A DNA stretch of 62,878 bases from Metabacillus lacus (GTDB taxonomy: Bacteria > Bacillota > Bacilli > Bacillales > Bacillaceae). Under the pieces are notes generated by a model. The model saw only the letters and a list, made by a program, of their open reading frames with translations, made no database searches and was not told the origin of the DNA. Where the stretch lies: positions 1 to 62,878 of the forward strand of contig NZ_WKKI01000018.1 of assembly GCF_009674805.1 (NCBI RefSeq), given 5' to 3'. Made by a program: the position numbers and the translations under genes. Shown here piece by piece: positions 25,797 to 33,695 of this stretch; within the stretch, counting starts at the first letter, position 1; the number at the start of each line of letters is the position of its first letter.

Positions 25797-26516
25797 TTAT
25801 TTTTGTTTGTTGATATCATCGGTTCTTTTATATGTTCCGCCGCCGCCCTGTTGTCCATTATCCAAAGAATCCTTGTCCAAAGTCACACCATCAGTTTGCA
25901 GTCCTGTAAACTGAAAACCGATTTTTGTTTTATCTCCTTGAAGGTAGTTTTGTTCCTTACCGTTATCAAGAAATTCAAGTGAATAAGTGACTGCCTTTAT
26001 ACCAAGGTTAGTATTATCTTTGGCTGGTAAGAAACCAATAAAAGCACCTACATCACTGATACTGTTACCGTTAACAGTTGCAGGAGCAGCTTTCTTTGTA
26101 AATTCATCAAGCTCATCCAATGAAATTTTTCCATCACTATTGATATCAGTTATCTTTCCAAGAATATCTTCCCCGCCAAATTTCAATGAATTGACAACGA
26201 TATGTTTATGAGTATCCTTTTCACTATGGGAAGTAACCTTCATGAAGACATTCATCGGCAGAGTCCCCTGGTTGTTAAGCACCATTGACGGATCTTGGTT
26301 ATCTTTTTCCGCTACTAATTTATCTCCCGGTTTCCAGTTATCAATAGAGAAGTTTTCCAGATAAGGCTTCTTCGGCTTCAACACCAATGTACCGTTTGTA
26401 AAGTGACTATCCGCAGACACACTGTCGCTGAAATAAGCAAATGTTCCTCCCATAACTGCTAAAGCACCTAAAGCAATTGACGACATACCCATTACTACTT
26501 TCTTTTTAACACTCAT
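25797..26516 (-). CDS. tasA: Biofilm matrix fibre protein TasA (CalY/TasA family) with EF-hand
   Basis: Major protein of the extracellular matrix fibres. 239 residues: SipW-type signal peptide (SSIALGALAVMGGTFAYFSDSVSA, about 12-35), then the camelysin/TasA jelly-roll domain (NGTLVLKPKKPY, NWKPGDKL, NNQGTLPMNVF). Unusual is a canonical EF-hand loop at 124-135 (DINSDGKISLDE with Asp, Asn, Asp, Gly and Glu at the coordinating positions), absent from the B. subtilis protein as I know it. Downstream of sipW by 70 bases, upstream of the LPxTS gene. AGGAGA site before the ATG. Confidence 0.92.
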   Translation of the reverse strand: MSVKKKVVMGMSSIALGALAVMGGTFAYFSDSVSADSHFTNGTLVLKPKKPYLENFSIDNWKPGDKLVAEKDNQDPSMVLNNQGTLPMNVFMKVTSHSEKDTHKHIVVNSLKFGGEDILGKITDINSDGKISLDELDEFTKKAAPATVNGNSISDVGAFIGFLPAKDNTNLGIKAVTYSLEFLDNGKEQNYLQGDKTKIGFQFTGLQTDGVTLDKDSLDNGQQGGGGTYKRTDDINKQK

Positions 26517-26586
26517 TTTTTTCTCCTCTTTTCCTTTTAATATGTAACTCTAATTTATTTCAAACCCATATTGGGCTGGAAATCAC

Positions 26587-27159
26587 TCATGCAACATGAT
26601 CTGTTTGCTTTACCTTGCTGTTTTCCATGCTTCCTAAGAGCCTTACAAGGGAGATAATGTTGTATATGATTAAAATCAGCCCTGGTAATATCAAGCTAAG
26701 TGCTATCCCGCTTTTTGACTGTAGGAAGTTCAAGATATGTCCGGCATAGGGAACATGAAGTCCTGAAAACTTTCCAATTACTCTTTGTGCAGAAACGGGT
26801 CTTGGATCTACAGATTCATTGTTGTCCCCTTTTGTAAAATACTCTGTAAACTCGCCACTTCCCTGGACATCCACAATTCTATGGGTAATGATTGTGTTTT
26901 CTTTAATAGGTGAGTAAAAAGTAATCACATCACCTTTTTTAAATTGAGTTTTTTCACTGGTTCTTTCTATTCCTACTACTGATCCAGTTGAAATTCCAGG
27001 TTCCATAGATCCTGAAAGGACAAGCATCAATTCATGTCCAAAGATTACAGGCTGACCTCCAGTTACCTTTGAACTTACCATTAAATATAAAGATAAAATT
27101 AAGAGTACAGACAAGCAAAAAGTAATCAAACCACTCAACACTTTAAGAATTTTATTCAT
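26587..27159 (-). CDS. sipW: Signal peptidase I, ER type (SipW)
   Basis: Processes TasA and TapA. 190 residues from ATG 27157-27159 (AGAGGAGG lies upstream; a start at 27213 would add 18 residues inside tapA). N-terminal membrane anchor (about 5-28), the catalytic Ser51 in VLSGSMEPG, His93 in IITHRIVD where prokaryotic type enzymes have Lys, and KGDNNESVDP; a C-terminal membrane helix follows (about 150-175). These mark the archaeal/ER-type class. It overlaps tapA by 8 bases. Confidence 0.95.
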   Translation of the reverse strand: MNKILKVLSGLITFCLSVLLILSLYLMVSSKVTGGQPVIFGHELMLVLSGSMEPGISTGSVVGIERTSEKTQFKKGDVITFYSPIKENTIITHRIVDVQGSGEFTEYFTKGDNNESVDPRPVSAQRVIGKFSGLHVPYAGHILNFLQSKSGIALSLILPGLILIIYNIISLVRLLGSMENSKVKQTDHVA

Positions 27160-27724
27160 CCTCTTTTTCCTCCTCTGAAAGAAGTTCAGAACTGCTATCT
27201 CCTTCTGAATCACTTATAATATCAGGCGATATGTCAAACACTTCGGTGGTTGCTTGACTACCCTCATTACGAGTAAAACTCTCTACATCCTGTTCCTCTG
27301 CGGTTTTACTGTTTTCCTTACTCAATTTCTCGCTGTTTTGTTTAGATTGAACGTCACATAATGACTCACTATCTTTACAGGAGTGATTCTGGTTTTCAAT
27401 CTTTTCTTTATCAGTTGAATCACTTGAACCCTCTTTAGGGATACTGTTTTCAGTATCTTCACCTGTATTTTCTCGTGTATTACACAGTAATTCATGGTTA
27501 GCTGCATACTCTTCATCACTACAAAAATCATCAGCAATTCCTATTTTTCCATCATAAGCAATTTCATCAGAATAGTATGAATGTGTATCCCTCAAATTAA
27601 AGCTGGTGATCAAAGTAATTAAATAGATGCAAGTAAGACTCTGTAACCATAGCTGAAAATATAGACGATTTCGTTTTTTCCTCAAGCCATACTTCTCTCT
27701 TCTGGAAAGGTAATAATCGTTCAT
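27152..27724 (-). CDS. tapA: TapA-like matrix assembly protein
   Basis: 190 residues with a basic N terminus, one hydrophobic segment (about 21-42) containing TSFNLRDTHSYYSDEI, and a long acidic Ser/Glu-rich tail that ends in EEEKEDE. In B. subtilis TapA (253 residues) nucleates and anchors TasA fibres. Here the folded middle region looks shortened and only position, the membrane segment and the post-signal motif support the call. Start at 27722-27724, since the earlier ATG (27728) sits on the GGTGGAGG site. First gene of the matrix operon, 18 bases downstream of the SinR operator. Confidence 0.75.
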   Translation of the reverse strand: MNDYYLSRREKYGLRKKRNRLYFQLWLQSLTCIYLITLITSFNLRDTHSYYSDEIAYDGKIGIADDFCSDEEYAANHELLCNTRENTGEDTENSIPKEGSSDSTDKEKIENQNHSCKDSESLCDVQSKQNSEKLSKENSKTAEEQDVESFTRNEGSQATTEVFDISPDIISDSEGDSSSELLSEEEKEDE

Positions 27725-27741
27725 TATCATCCTCCACCTTT

Positions 27742-27757
27742 GTTCTTTTTAAAGAAC
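27742..27757. promoter_or_regulatory. SinR operator of the tapA operon
   Basis: GTTCTTTTTAAAGAAC: both 7-bp arms (GTTCTTT) match the SinR consensus perfectly with a 2-bp spacer. It lies between the probable -10 box (TATAAT on the minus strand, 27767-27772) and the tapA ribosome binding site. A further half-site AAAGAAC occurs at 27823-27829. Confidence 0.82.
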
Positions 27758-27891
27758 TGCAACCTGATTATATAACAAAAAACGGGAGAAACAAACATCA
27801 TAAACTACCAAATTTTCTCATTAAAGAACATTAATCTTCCGAATGCTACCTTTTACTTACATTTTCTAACTATTTTGTAATCTTATAACGA

Positions 27892-27905
27892 ACGAAAAGT
27901 TTCGT
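27892..27905. promoter_or_regulatory. Inverted repeat upstream of the second SinR-like gene
   Basis: ACGAAA (27892-27897) and TTTCGT (27900-27905) form a palindrome next to TATAGT boxes (27905-27930) preceding the 27960 gene. A candidate operator for autoregulation; the binding factor is unknown. Confidence 0.35.
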
Positions 27906-27959
27906 ATAGTGAACAAGGGGTATAGTGATTATGTAAATACAGTAATAAGGGGTTTTAGT

Positions 27960-28295
27960 ATGCCTGGAACTACAATAAAAAAGCTTCGCAGAGAAAGAGG
28001 ATATTCAATTAGCGAGCTTGCTGAGCGTGCAGGAGTGTCCAAATCTTATCTAAGCTATATAGAGAGAGATGTACAAAAAAATCCTTCCCTCCAATTTCTT
28101 AAAAAGATTTCAGATACGCTGAATGTCGATGTGAATCATTTACTTACTGAAGAGGTAAAAACTTCGGCCGAGGAGCTGGACAATGAATGGGTTTCTTTGC
28201 TGTCAGGTGCCATTGAAAAGGGGCTGACCAAGGAAGAGTTCAAAGAGTATTGTGCTTTTCTAGAATTCAAACACTGGCAGGCTAAAAAAGAATAG
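27960..28295 (+). CDS. Second SinR-like regulator (SinR/SlrR paralogue)
   Basis: 111 residues: HTH_3 (1-60, IKKLRRERGYSISELAERAG and VSKSYLSYIERDVQKNPS) plus a C-terminal SinI-type interaction domain (LDNEWVSLLSGAIEKGLTKEEFKEYCAFLEF). It is a paralogue of SinR, 3.9 kb away, and is divergent from tapA, sharing the intergenic region with the SinR operator. It could be a SlrR-like partner or an independent repressor. ATG 27960 chosen because AAGGGG precedes it and the domain begins there; an upstream start would add 17 unrelated residues. Confidence 0.9.
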   Translation: MPGTTIKKLRRERGYSISELAERAGVSKSYLSYIERDVQKNPSLQFLKKISDTLNVDVNHLLTEEVKTSAEELDNEWVSLLSGAIEKGLTKEEFKEYCAFLEFKHWQAKKE

Positions 28296-28348
28296 ATGCA
28301 TAATATCCCCTTTTGTGGAAATTATATTCACTAAGGGGGGTGAGTGTC

Positions 28349-28648
28349 TTGAAAAAAGGAAGTGCAGTGGTTCTTCTAGTCCTGTTTCTCTTGCCAATCA
28401 TTTCTGGACATTCGGCTTCTGCTCAGAACAACTGGGAAAACGTGGCTGTACAAGAAGCAAAGAAACAGTATCCACTCGGTCAGGTTCTTTTCAGCCAGCA
28501 GATCTGGAGTTCTAAGAAAGAGAAAAAAGCAGTGAAGCAGTACAAACTTATGATTCGCAACGGTTCTGAGGATATTGGCGTGTTTGTCACCATCGCTTAC
28601 CATCCCCAAACTGAAAAAATTCAGTCTATCACAGTGCTTGAAGAATAG
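28349..28648 (+). CDS. yqzG: YqzG-like secreted DUF3889 protein
   Basis: About 99 residues: signal peptide (roughly 1-25, ending ISGHSASA) and a small domain with NVAVQEAKKQYPLGQVLFSQQIW and VKQYKLMIRNGSEDIGVFVTIAYHP, as in DUF3889. TTG at 28349 is preferred because AAGGGGGG lies about 8-9 bases upstream. Placed between the matrix genes and yqzE as in B. subtilis. Extracytoplasmic; function unknown. Confidence 0.78.
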   Translation: MKKGSAVVLLVLFLLPIISGHSASAQNNWENVAVQEAKKQYPLGQVLFSQQIWSSKKEKKAVKQYKLMIRNGSEDIGVFVTIAYHPQTEKIQSITVLEE

Positions 28649-28649
28649 A

Positions 28650-28690
28650 AATAGCCGATTACGTGATGATGTAATCGGCTTATTTCTTAT
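28650..28690. terminator. Bidirectional terminator yqzG / yqzE
   Basis: AGCCGATTAC (28653-28662) and GTAATCGGCT (28671-28680) form a perfect 10-bp stem between convergent genes; TTATTTCTT follows on the plus strand. The yqzE stop codon begins in the stem. Confidence 0.75.
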
Positions 28691-28865
28691 TACGTTTTTT
28701 GAGCAGAAGGCTGAAAGCAAAGGGAAGAACACCAAACCATTTGTTCAGCAGCGGGGGTTCCTCATTTTTCTTTCTGGCCTTTTTGACAGACCGTTCTTCT
28801 TTCGGTGTATCAAGATATCTCACTACCTGCTGAGTAATATATTTAACATAATCATTCGCAGACAA
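28680..28865 (-). CDS. yqzE: YqzE family protein
   Basis: About 61 residues, SANDYVKYITQQVVRYLDTP then a basic linker and a C-terminal hydrophobic segment (NKWFGVLPFAFSLLL). This is the YqzE family, found between comG genes and tasA in Bacillus; in B. subtilis it is in the ComK region. TTG start at 28863-28865 after GAGGTG; a GTG three codons earlier overlaps the ribosome binding site. Function unknown. Confidence 0.8.
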   Translation of the reverse strand: MSANDYVKYITQQVVRYLDTPKEERSVKKARKKNEEPPLLNKWFGVLPFAFSLLLKKRNKK

Positions 28866-28886
28866 AGTTTGCACCTCAGTGTTTTT

Positions 28887-29405
28887 TTACTCAGTCTTGC
28901 CAAGTTGGGATGCATTTAAAACAGCTTCTAATTCTTTTACAATCTCTTCAGGGTTTTTGTTGGAGGCATTGATTGATAGTGAACAATCTTCATACAGCGG
29001 TTTTCTCTTAGTATACAATTTCTTTATTTCTTCTCTCTTCCTGCCTTGTACTAAGGGCCGTGAGGTATCATTTTCAAGTCTGTACAAAATGATATCAATG
29101 TTTGTATTCAAAAAGACCACCGTACCATTGTTCCTCATAAAGTTCCGATTATCGGGATTCTCAATGATCCCCCCGCCCGTCATCACCACGGCATTTTCTG
29201 TTGGAAGCTCTCTTAAGACCCTTTCTTCCAACCTTCTAAAATATGCTTCTCCCCTGCTGGAAAAAATGTCTTTTACAGAAGCGTTTTCTGCTCTTTCGAC
29301 CTGCTGATCTGTATCATATACAGGCAAATCCAGCTTTTCACCCAGCAGCATGCCTACAGTTGTTTTTCCCGCACCCATAAATCCAGTCAAGTAGATAACC
29401 TTCAT
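28887..29405 (-). CDS. aroK: Shikimate kinase
   Basis: Phosphorylates shikimate at O3. 172 residues from ATG 29403-29405 (AGGAG upstream). P-loop GFMGAGKTT (8-16), shikimate-binding DTDQQVE near 33, GGG motif (TGGGI near 80), lid RPLVQGR near 117. It lies after comGG on the same strand, so expression may follow the comG operon, an arrangement seen in some Bacillus but not in B. subtilis. With aroQ at 6817 it marks a local presence of shikimate genes. Confidence 0.94.
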   Translation of the reverse strand: MKVIYLTGFMGAGKTTVGMLLGEKLDLPVYDTDQQVERAENASVKDIFSSRGEAYFRRLEERVLRELPTENAVVMTGGGIIENPDNRNFMRNNGTVVFLNTNIDIILYRLENDTSRPLVQGRKREEIKKLYTKRKPLYEDCSLSINASNKNPEEIVKELEAVLNASQLGKTE

Positions 29406-29453
29406 CGCTATTCTCCTGTTTTTATTCAACAATAACATAATGAATAAAAAAAC

Positions 29454-29825
29454 TCACTTTTCACTCCAGGCGATGATTTTGTTATGAGGTTTACTGTAAA
29501 CAAATCTGGACGTAAAAGTGTGATTTCTTTCAGTTGTGACAACAATGGTACCTATTACTTCGTTCGTATTTCCGGCAATGGAGTAAACAAAGGATCCATG
29601 AGGCAGTGCGGCTTCTTCCCGCGAATTCTCTTGTCCCGCTCTAATTGCAATTAAGGCTCTTTGGACAGCCTGCAGTTTCAGGTTTTCAGCCAGGTAGTAC
29701 TGTTGAGAATCACCATAAAACTTTTTCTCCATTAGGAATACTGCAGCCAGGTGAGCTGTGATTAATAGAAAAAGCAAGGAGACCATAACAGTGAATGGAA
29801 GAATAAAACCTTTATTATTTCTCAC
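29454..29825 (-). CDS. comGG: Competence pseudopilus protein ComGG
   Basis: 123 residues with a type IV pilin-like hydrophobic N-terminal helix (about 8-32, GFILPFTVMVSLLFLL) but lacking the consensus G/FTLxE prepilin site, as is typical of ComGG. Last of the seven comG genes; starts 2 bases before the comGF stop region. Needed for the competence pseudopilus that brings DNA to ComEA. Confidence 0.85.
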   Translation of the reverse strand: MRNNKGFILPFTVMVSLLFLLITAHLAAVFLMEKKFYGDSQQYYLAENLKLQAVQRALIAIRAGQENSREEAALPHGSFVYSIAGNTNEVIGTIVVTTERNHTFTSRFVYSKPHNKIIAWSEK

Positions 29826-29827
29826 CC

Positions 29828-30262
29828 TTAAATTCCTACTCCGGCAAAAGACCTGAAGCTTGCTGTGTATTCTTTTCTGGCGAGGCTGTTGACGGTCAGC
29901 ATGGTTCCGCCCCGAACTTCTAAAAAGCTGATACTATAGATGTTCTGAAGGATTACTTCATGTCCCTTCCCGTCTACCTGCCTTCGTATAAGGCTTGCAT
30001 ACTTTTGATAAGAAACAGTCTGGCCGTTAGTGTTTTTAAATGAGATTTCCTGCGGCTTTATGACAAAGTCCCTGCCTTCTGCAAATTCCCTTTGCAGCTG
30101 TTTAACTGCTAAATGCCACTCAAAGGGCCTCAAATCTTTTGCTGGAACTGTGAGCTTTAGTGAAAAAGAGAGAAATAGCGGAAAGGCTGCAGCAATCAGT
30201 ATAAATACCAGGAGAGAAAGCAGCATATTAGGAAAGGTATAACCTTCACTTTTACTGTACAT
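29828..30262 (-). CDS. comGF: Competence pseudopilus protein ComGF
   Basis: About 144 residues starting MYSKSEGYTFPNMLLSLLVF: a prepilin-like start with the hydrophobic helix at about 10-32. Start at 30260-30262, overlapping the end of comGE by 11 bases; an upstream in-frame ATG lies deep inside comGE. Gene order comGA to comGG is intact. Confidence 0.85.
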   Translation of the reverse strand: MYSKSEGYTFPNMLLSLLVFILIAAAFPLFLSFSLKLTVPAKDLRPFEWHLAVKQLQREFAEGRDFVIKPQEISFKNTNGQTVSYQKYASLIRRQVDGKGHEVILQNIYSISFLEVRGGTMLTVNSLARKEYTASFRSFAGVGI

Positions 30263-30578
30263 GAAGGCACTTTTCCCTGGTTTTGCTCCTGTAGTCCACC
30301 CAGTAAATACAAGTCTCTTTAATATTGTTGTTTTCCTTGTATACAGCATGAAACTCTCTTCCCTCCCATTGGTATACTGCTAGTCCAGTTTCTTTTTCAA
30401 AATAATTTTTATAGTTGTATTCATGAAGCAAAGCAGCTGCATGATGGGTTAACAGCGTGTTTCCTCTTTCTATATAGAGAGATAGTGCTGCGGGAACCAG
30501 CATTAATAGTATGAAAGTCCACATACTGAGGGCAGCAAGTGATTCAGCAAGGGAAAAACCTTTACAATTCCTCAACAC
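30252..30578 (-). CDS. comGE: Competence pseudopilus protein ComGE
   Basis: 108 residues with prepilin signature NCKGFSLAESLAAL and a hydrophobic helix to residue 33. Overlaps comGD by 17 bases. Minor pseudopilin of the DNA uptake apparatus. Confidence 0.85.
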   Translation of the reverse strand: MLRNCKGFSLAESLAALSMWTFILLMLVPAALSLYIERGNTLLTHHAAALLHEYNYKNYFEKETGLAVYQWEGREFHAVYKENNNIKETCIYWVDYRSKTREKCLHVQ

Positions 30579-31002
30579 GAAACCTTCCCCTTCCGAGATA
30601 AAAAGTTACTTTAAAAGTTCTTTTCTTGTACTTTACCTGAAGGGCGCCGCTTGAGTTAATGTTTCCCGCGGAATTAAAAATAATATGGTTCGATAATGTT
30701 AAAGGGATAATCTCCATGTTCTGATGGAGCTCTCTCTTAATCACCTCTTCAGATTTTAAACCACTTTTTACTATTCGATAGTCACGCTGTGCGGGGCCGT
30801 AATATAATATCATGCTATGAGAGTTAACCATTGCATACTGCTGTGCAAAAAGAATGTCTTCTTCCAGCTGTTCAAAAAAGTGGTCTACTTTTTTTTGCTC
30901 GATTATGGGCTGAATATGAATAGCAGTAAGCAGCAATAATACGGTGAAAATTGACAGTACGAGGAGTGTTTCTATAAGGGTAAATGCTCTTTCGAGAAGC
31001 AT
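30562..31002 (-). CDS. comGD: Competence pseudopilus protein ComGD
   Basis: 146 residues with the prepilin cleavage motif RAFTLIETLLVLSIF and helix to about residue 30, followed by a pseudopilin globular domain. It begins directly after the comGC stop codon. Processed by the prepilin peptidase ComC, which is not in the window. Confidence 0.9.
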   Translation of the reverse strand: MLLERAFTLIETLLVLSIFTVLLLLTAIHIQPIIEQKKVDHFFEQLEEDILFAQQYAMVNSHSMILYYGPAQRDYRIVKSGLKSEEVIKRELHQNMEIIPLTLSNHIIFNSAGNINSSGALQVKYKKRTFKVTFYLGRGRFRVEEL

Positions 31003-31296
31003 TTATTTTCCTGAAGAAGCGGCAGAGTCCAGGGTAACAGCTGTTCCGTCAGGGCATAAAGGTTCTTTTTTTATGTAGCCTTCACTTATCAGCTCGGCTA
31101 TAGTAGCACTTTTTCCTTTTTCCATTTCATATGCAGCAGCCTGTCCCTGTACCATGTTTTTGAGCCCTTCACAACCCTTGTTTTGAATATTGCTGTTATG
31201 TTTGGTAATGTTAGGAATTGTAATGAGCAGCAGTACTGATATGACCAGAAGGACAATCAGCATTTCAATTAATGTAAATCCGTTTTGTTTTTTCAA
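31003..31296 (-). CDS. comGC: Major competence pseudopilin ComGC
   Basis: 97 residues, MKKQNGFTLIEMLIVLLV: prepilin site before Phe, Glu at mature position 5, and two cysteines (about residues 42 and 81) that form the conserved disulfide in ComGC. Major subunit of the pseudopilus. AGGAGG-type site (plus-strand CCTCC at 31306-31310) before the ATG. Confidence 0.95.
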   Translation of the reverse strand: MKKQNGFTLIEMLIVLLVISVLLLITIPNITKHNSNIQNKGCEGLKNMVQGQAAAYEMEKGKSATIAELISEGYIKKEPLCPDGTAVTLDSAASSGK

Positions 31297-31308
31297 TTTT
31301 AAAACCTC

Positions 31309-32340
31309 CTAAATATGATTCATCATCTGGTACATAGGCATCATCATAGACAAATACACCATTAATACTGTAGCCCCTATAAAAATGTAAGCAGCAGGCT
31401 GAATGACTGATGTAAGTTTAACCACTTTTGTTTCAAAGCTGTCTATCAACATCTGGCTGTAGGTATACAGTTCCCTGTGCAGCCTTCCATTTGCCTGGCC
31501 GTGAGCAACAACTTCAGCAATTTCTGCCAGATAATATTTCCTACCTTTCAGCAGCATTTCAAAGCTTTCCCCCCTGCTTAAGCCGGCTATGAAATAAGCT
31601 GCCTCATCCCCATAGGAAGGAAGAAGATTTTGGTCCTTAAATACTGTTAATGCTTCATAGATTGACAGCCCTCCCTTCAGGAGACTGCTGAGCTGAAGGG
31701 AAAAATAATACGTGAACAAGTGGTTGTATGTCCGCTTGACAAAAGGCACTTTCAGTAAGATATCCATTCTTCTTGTTCCTTTAATCTTTCTTAAATATAA
31801 GAAGTAGTAAACAAGCCCTGCGAGTGCACCTGCAGCTATGATAAAGACACTATATTTTAAAACTTTAAACATAACAGTCAGCATGGTGCTGAAAATCGAT
31901 GGTGTGATATTCATTGTCTCGTACATTTCATGAAATTGTGGGGCAACCACTAACTCAACAACATAGAGAATTGCTCCCATCACAAAAAGAAGTAATATCG
32001 GATACCTTAACACCCTGCTGATTTTCTCTTTATGCTGCACTCTTCTTGCAAGAAGACTGCTCGACTCGCTTAAAGCAAATTCCATATCACCGTGCTGCTC
32101 CGCGAAATATAAATAACTCAATACATCCCTGTGGAATCCAAGTTCCTGAAAAGCCTGCAGAAGTGTGCTTCCCTGCTTTAATGAAGATATCATGTGTACG
32201 ACGTCTTTCCTGTGAAGCGGCTGTAAATGGATACTGATAAAATAAAGTGCTTCAGAGACAGAATACCCCTGCTGCAAAAGACTGCTGAGTTTGTCCAGAA
32301 AATGAGCTTGCTCAGCTATCTTCCAATTTTTATTCTTCAT
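31309..32340 (-). CDS. comGB: Competence pseudopilus membrane protein ComGB
   Basis: 343 residues, GspF/PilC-type platform protein with two GspF domains and about three membrane helices (around 120-140, 165-190 and 315-338). Start taken at 32338-32340 (MKNKNWKIAEQAHFLDKL), overlapping the comGA end by 11 bases; a longer reading begins inside comGA. Works with the ComGA ATPase in pseudopilus assembly. Confidence 0.92.
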   Translation of the reverse strand: MKNKNWKIAEQAHFLDKLSSLLQQGYSVSEALYFISIHLQPLHRKDVVHMISSLKQGSTLLQAFQELGFHRDVLSYLYFAEQHGDMEFALSESSSLLARRVQHKEKISRVLRYPILLLFVMGAILYVVELVVAPQFHEMYETMNITPSIFSTMLTVMFKVLKYSVFIIAAGALAGLVYYFLYLRKIKGTRRMDILLKVPFVKRTYNHLFTYYFSLQLSSLLKGGLSIYEALTVFKDQNLLPSYGDEAAYFIAGLSRGESFEMLLKGRKYYLAEIAEVVAHGQANGRLHRELYTYSQMLIDSFETKVVKLTSVIQPAAYIFIGATVLMVYLSMMMPMYQMMNHI

Positions 32341-33397
32341 GAGAAAGAACCCAGCGTTCCAGGGAATGCGGATATAAATATCCCAGGGCAATTCCTTTGC
32401 GGATGACTTTTTTCAAGCTTGGGTAGGAAAAGTCTTGATTCTCCCCTCTCGCTTCGCTTAGGGCAAAAGATAAGTTTTTTCCATACAGCATTTCATAAAC
32501 GCTTAACCTTCTTGTTTTTCTCATTTTCTTACAGTACGGGGAGCACTTTTCTGGGCAAAAAGGGCATTTAACTTCAACAAGACGCTGAGCAGTAACAGCT
32601 ATTAGGGTTTGTTCTATTTCAGATAAACCTACGTCAAACTCCAGCAGCCTGTATATTGCTCCTTTGGCGTCCCTGGTATGCATGGTGCTCAGGACAAGAT
32701 GTCCGGTCAATGCAGCTCTTACAGCAATTTTTGCTGTCTCCGCATCGCGTATTTCTCCCACCATAATAATATCAGGATCATGTCTCAAAATAGCTTTCAG
32801 GCCTGATGCATAAGTGATTCCTGCTTTTTCATTTACTTGAACCTGCAGTACCTCATCGCTTCTCGATTCGACTGGATCTTCCAGCGTTATAATGTTTCTG
32901 TTAAATTTTCTTTTGGCATAGTGCAGGAGCGCGTAAAGAGTTGTGGTTTTTCCTGAACCGGTTGGTCCTGTAAAAATCATCAATCCATGTGAATGTTTTA
33001 AGAAGGAGAGCAGTTTTTTTGTAGCCGACGGAAACAATGAAAGTGAGTTAACAGCCGGGGCATGCTGCTGGGGGAGAATTCTGATTACCAGACTTTCATC
33101 ATACATGGTGGGAAGAGTGGACAGTCTAAGCTGAACTGTTGCTTTCTCAAGATCTAAAGCTAAAGCCCCGTTTTGCGGCTTTCTCCTCTCTCCAATATCC
33201 ATGGAAGCCAGAAACTTGAAATGAGAAATCATTCTAATGCAGAAACTCTTTTCGAGAACTTTTTTATGAATTAAATCATCGTCAATTCTAAATTGGACAA
33301 CGGCATCCTCCTTCCTCGGTATAATATGAATATCAGAAGCAGCAAGTCCACATGCTTCTTCTATCATTTTTTCACTTGCTTGCTGAATTGGCAGCAT
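32330..33397 (-). CDS. comGA: Competence ATPase ComGA
   Basis: 355-residue secretion ATPase of the PilB/GspE family: Walker A GPTGSGKTT (about 143-151), Asp box around TLEDPVES, Walker B with IMVGEIRDAETA, His box LSTMHTRDA, and a CxxC pair followed by another (CPFCPEKCSPYC). Start placed at 33395-33397 (MLPIQQASEKMIEEA) after GGTGAT; the longer reading has no homologous N terminus that I recognise. First gene of the comG operon. Confidence 0.94.
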   Translation of the reverse strand: MLPIQQASEKMIEEACGLAASDIHIIPRKEDAVVQFRIDDDLIHKKVLEKSFCIRMISHFKFLASMDIGERRKPQNGALALDLEKATVQLRLSTLPTMYDESLVIRILPQQHAPAVNSLSLFPSATKKLLSFLKHSHGLMIFTGPTGSGKTTTLYALLHYAKRKFNRNIITLEDPVESRSDEVLQVQVNEKAGITYASGLKAILRHDPDIIMVGEIRDAETAKIAVRAALTGHLVLSTMHTRDAKGAIYRLLEFDVGLSEIEQTLIAVTAQRLVEVKCPFCPEKCSPYCKKMRKTRRLSVYEMLYGKNLSFALSEARGENQDFSYPSLKKVIRKGIALGYLYPHSLERWVLSHEE

Positions 33398-33592
33398 CTT
33401 ATCACCAGCTTTTTGTTTGATTGGCTTCATTATAGCTCCCATTATAAAAGAGGTCACATGACGAAAATGAAATTATACTCAGTGAATTCTCCAGGTAACT
33501 GTATGCATTTCAAATAACTCCGGTAAATTTTCTGCATTTCCCTGTATAAAATCAAAATATCTGCACATATTAAAAACATAGAAGCAGCACAT

Positions 33593-33664
33593 TGGGCTAT
33601 GGCCAAGCGGTAAGGCAACGGACTTTGACTCCGTCATGCGTTGGTTCGAATCCAGCTAGCCCAG
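33593..33664 (+). tRNA. tRNA-Gln (anticodon TTG)
   Basis: Cloverleaf can be drawn: acceptor TGGGCTA/TAGCCCA, D arm GGCC..GGTAAGGC, anticodon arm ACGGA/TCCGT with loop CTTTGAC (anticodon TTG), T arm GTTGG-TTCGAATC-CAGC. The discriminator is G and CCA is not encoded. It is followed by a terminator. Confidence 0.96.
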
Positions 33665-33667
33665 TAA

Positions 33668-33693
33668 AAAAAACCACCTCTGGTGGTTTTTTG
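33668..33693. terminator. Terminator after tRNA-Gln, bidirectional
   Basis: AAACCACC (33671-33678) and GGTGGTTT (33682-33689) with loop TCT, flanked by an A run and a T run; it also lies right after the stop of the 33696 gene on the other strand. Confidence 0.85.
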
Positions 33694-33695
33694 AG

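Noticed and set aside
27909-27959. Upstream start for the second SinR-like gene
   Set aside because: The added residues are not similar to the SinR N terminus, and AAGGGG sits correctly for ATG 27960.
33398-33592. ComK box upstream of comGA
   Set aside because: I looked for two AAAAN5TTTT motifs; only scattered A- and T-rich pieces are present, none with convincing spacing.
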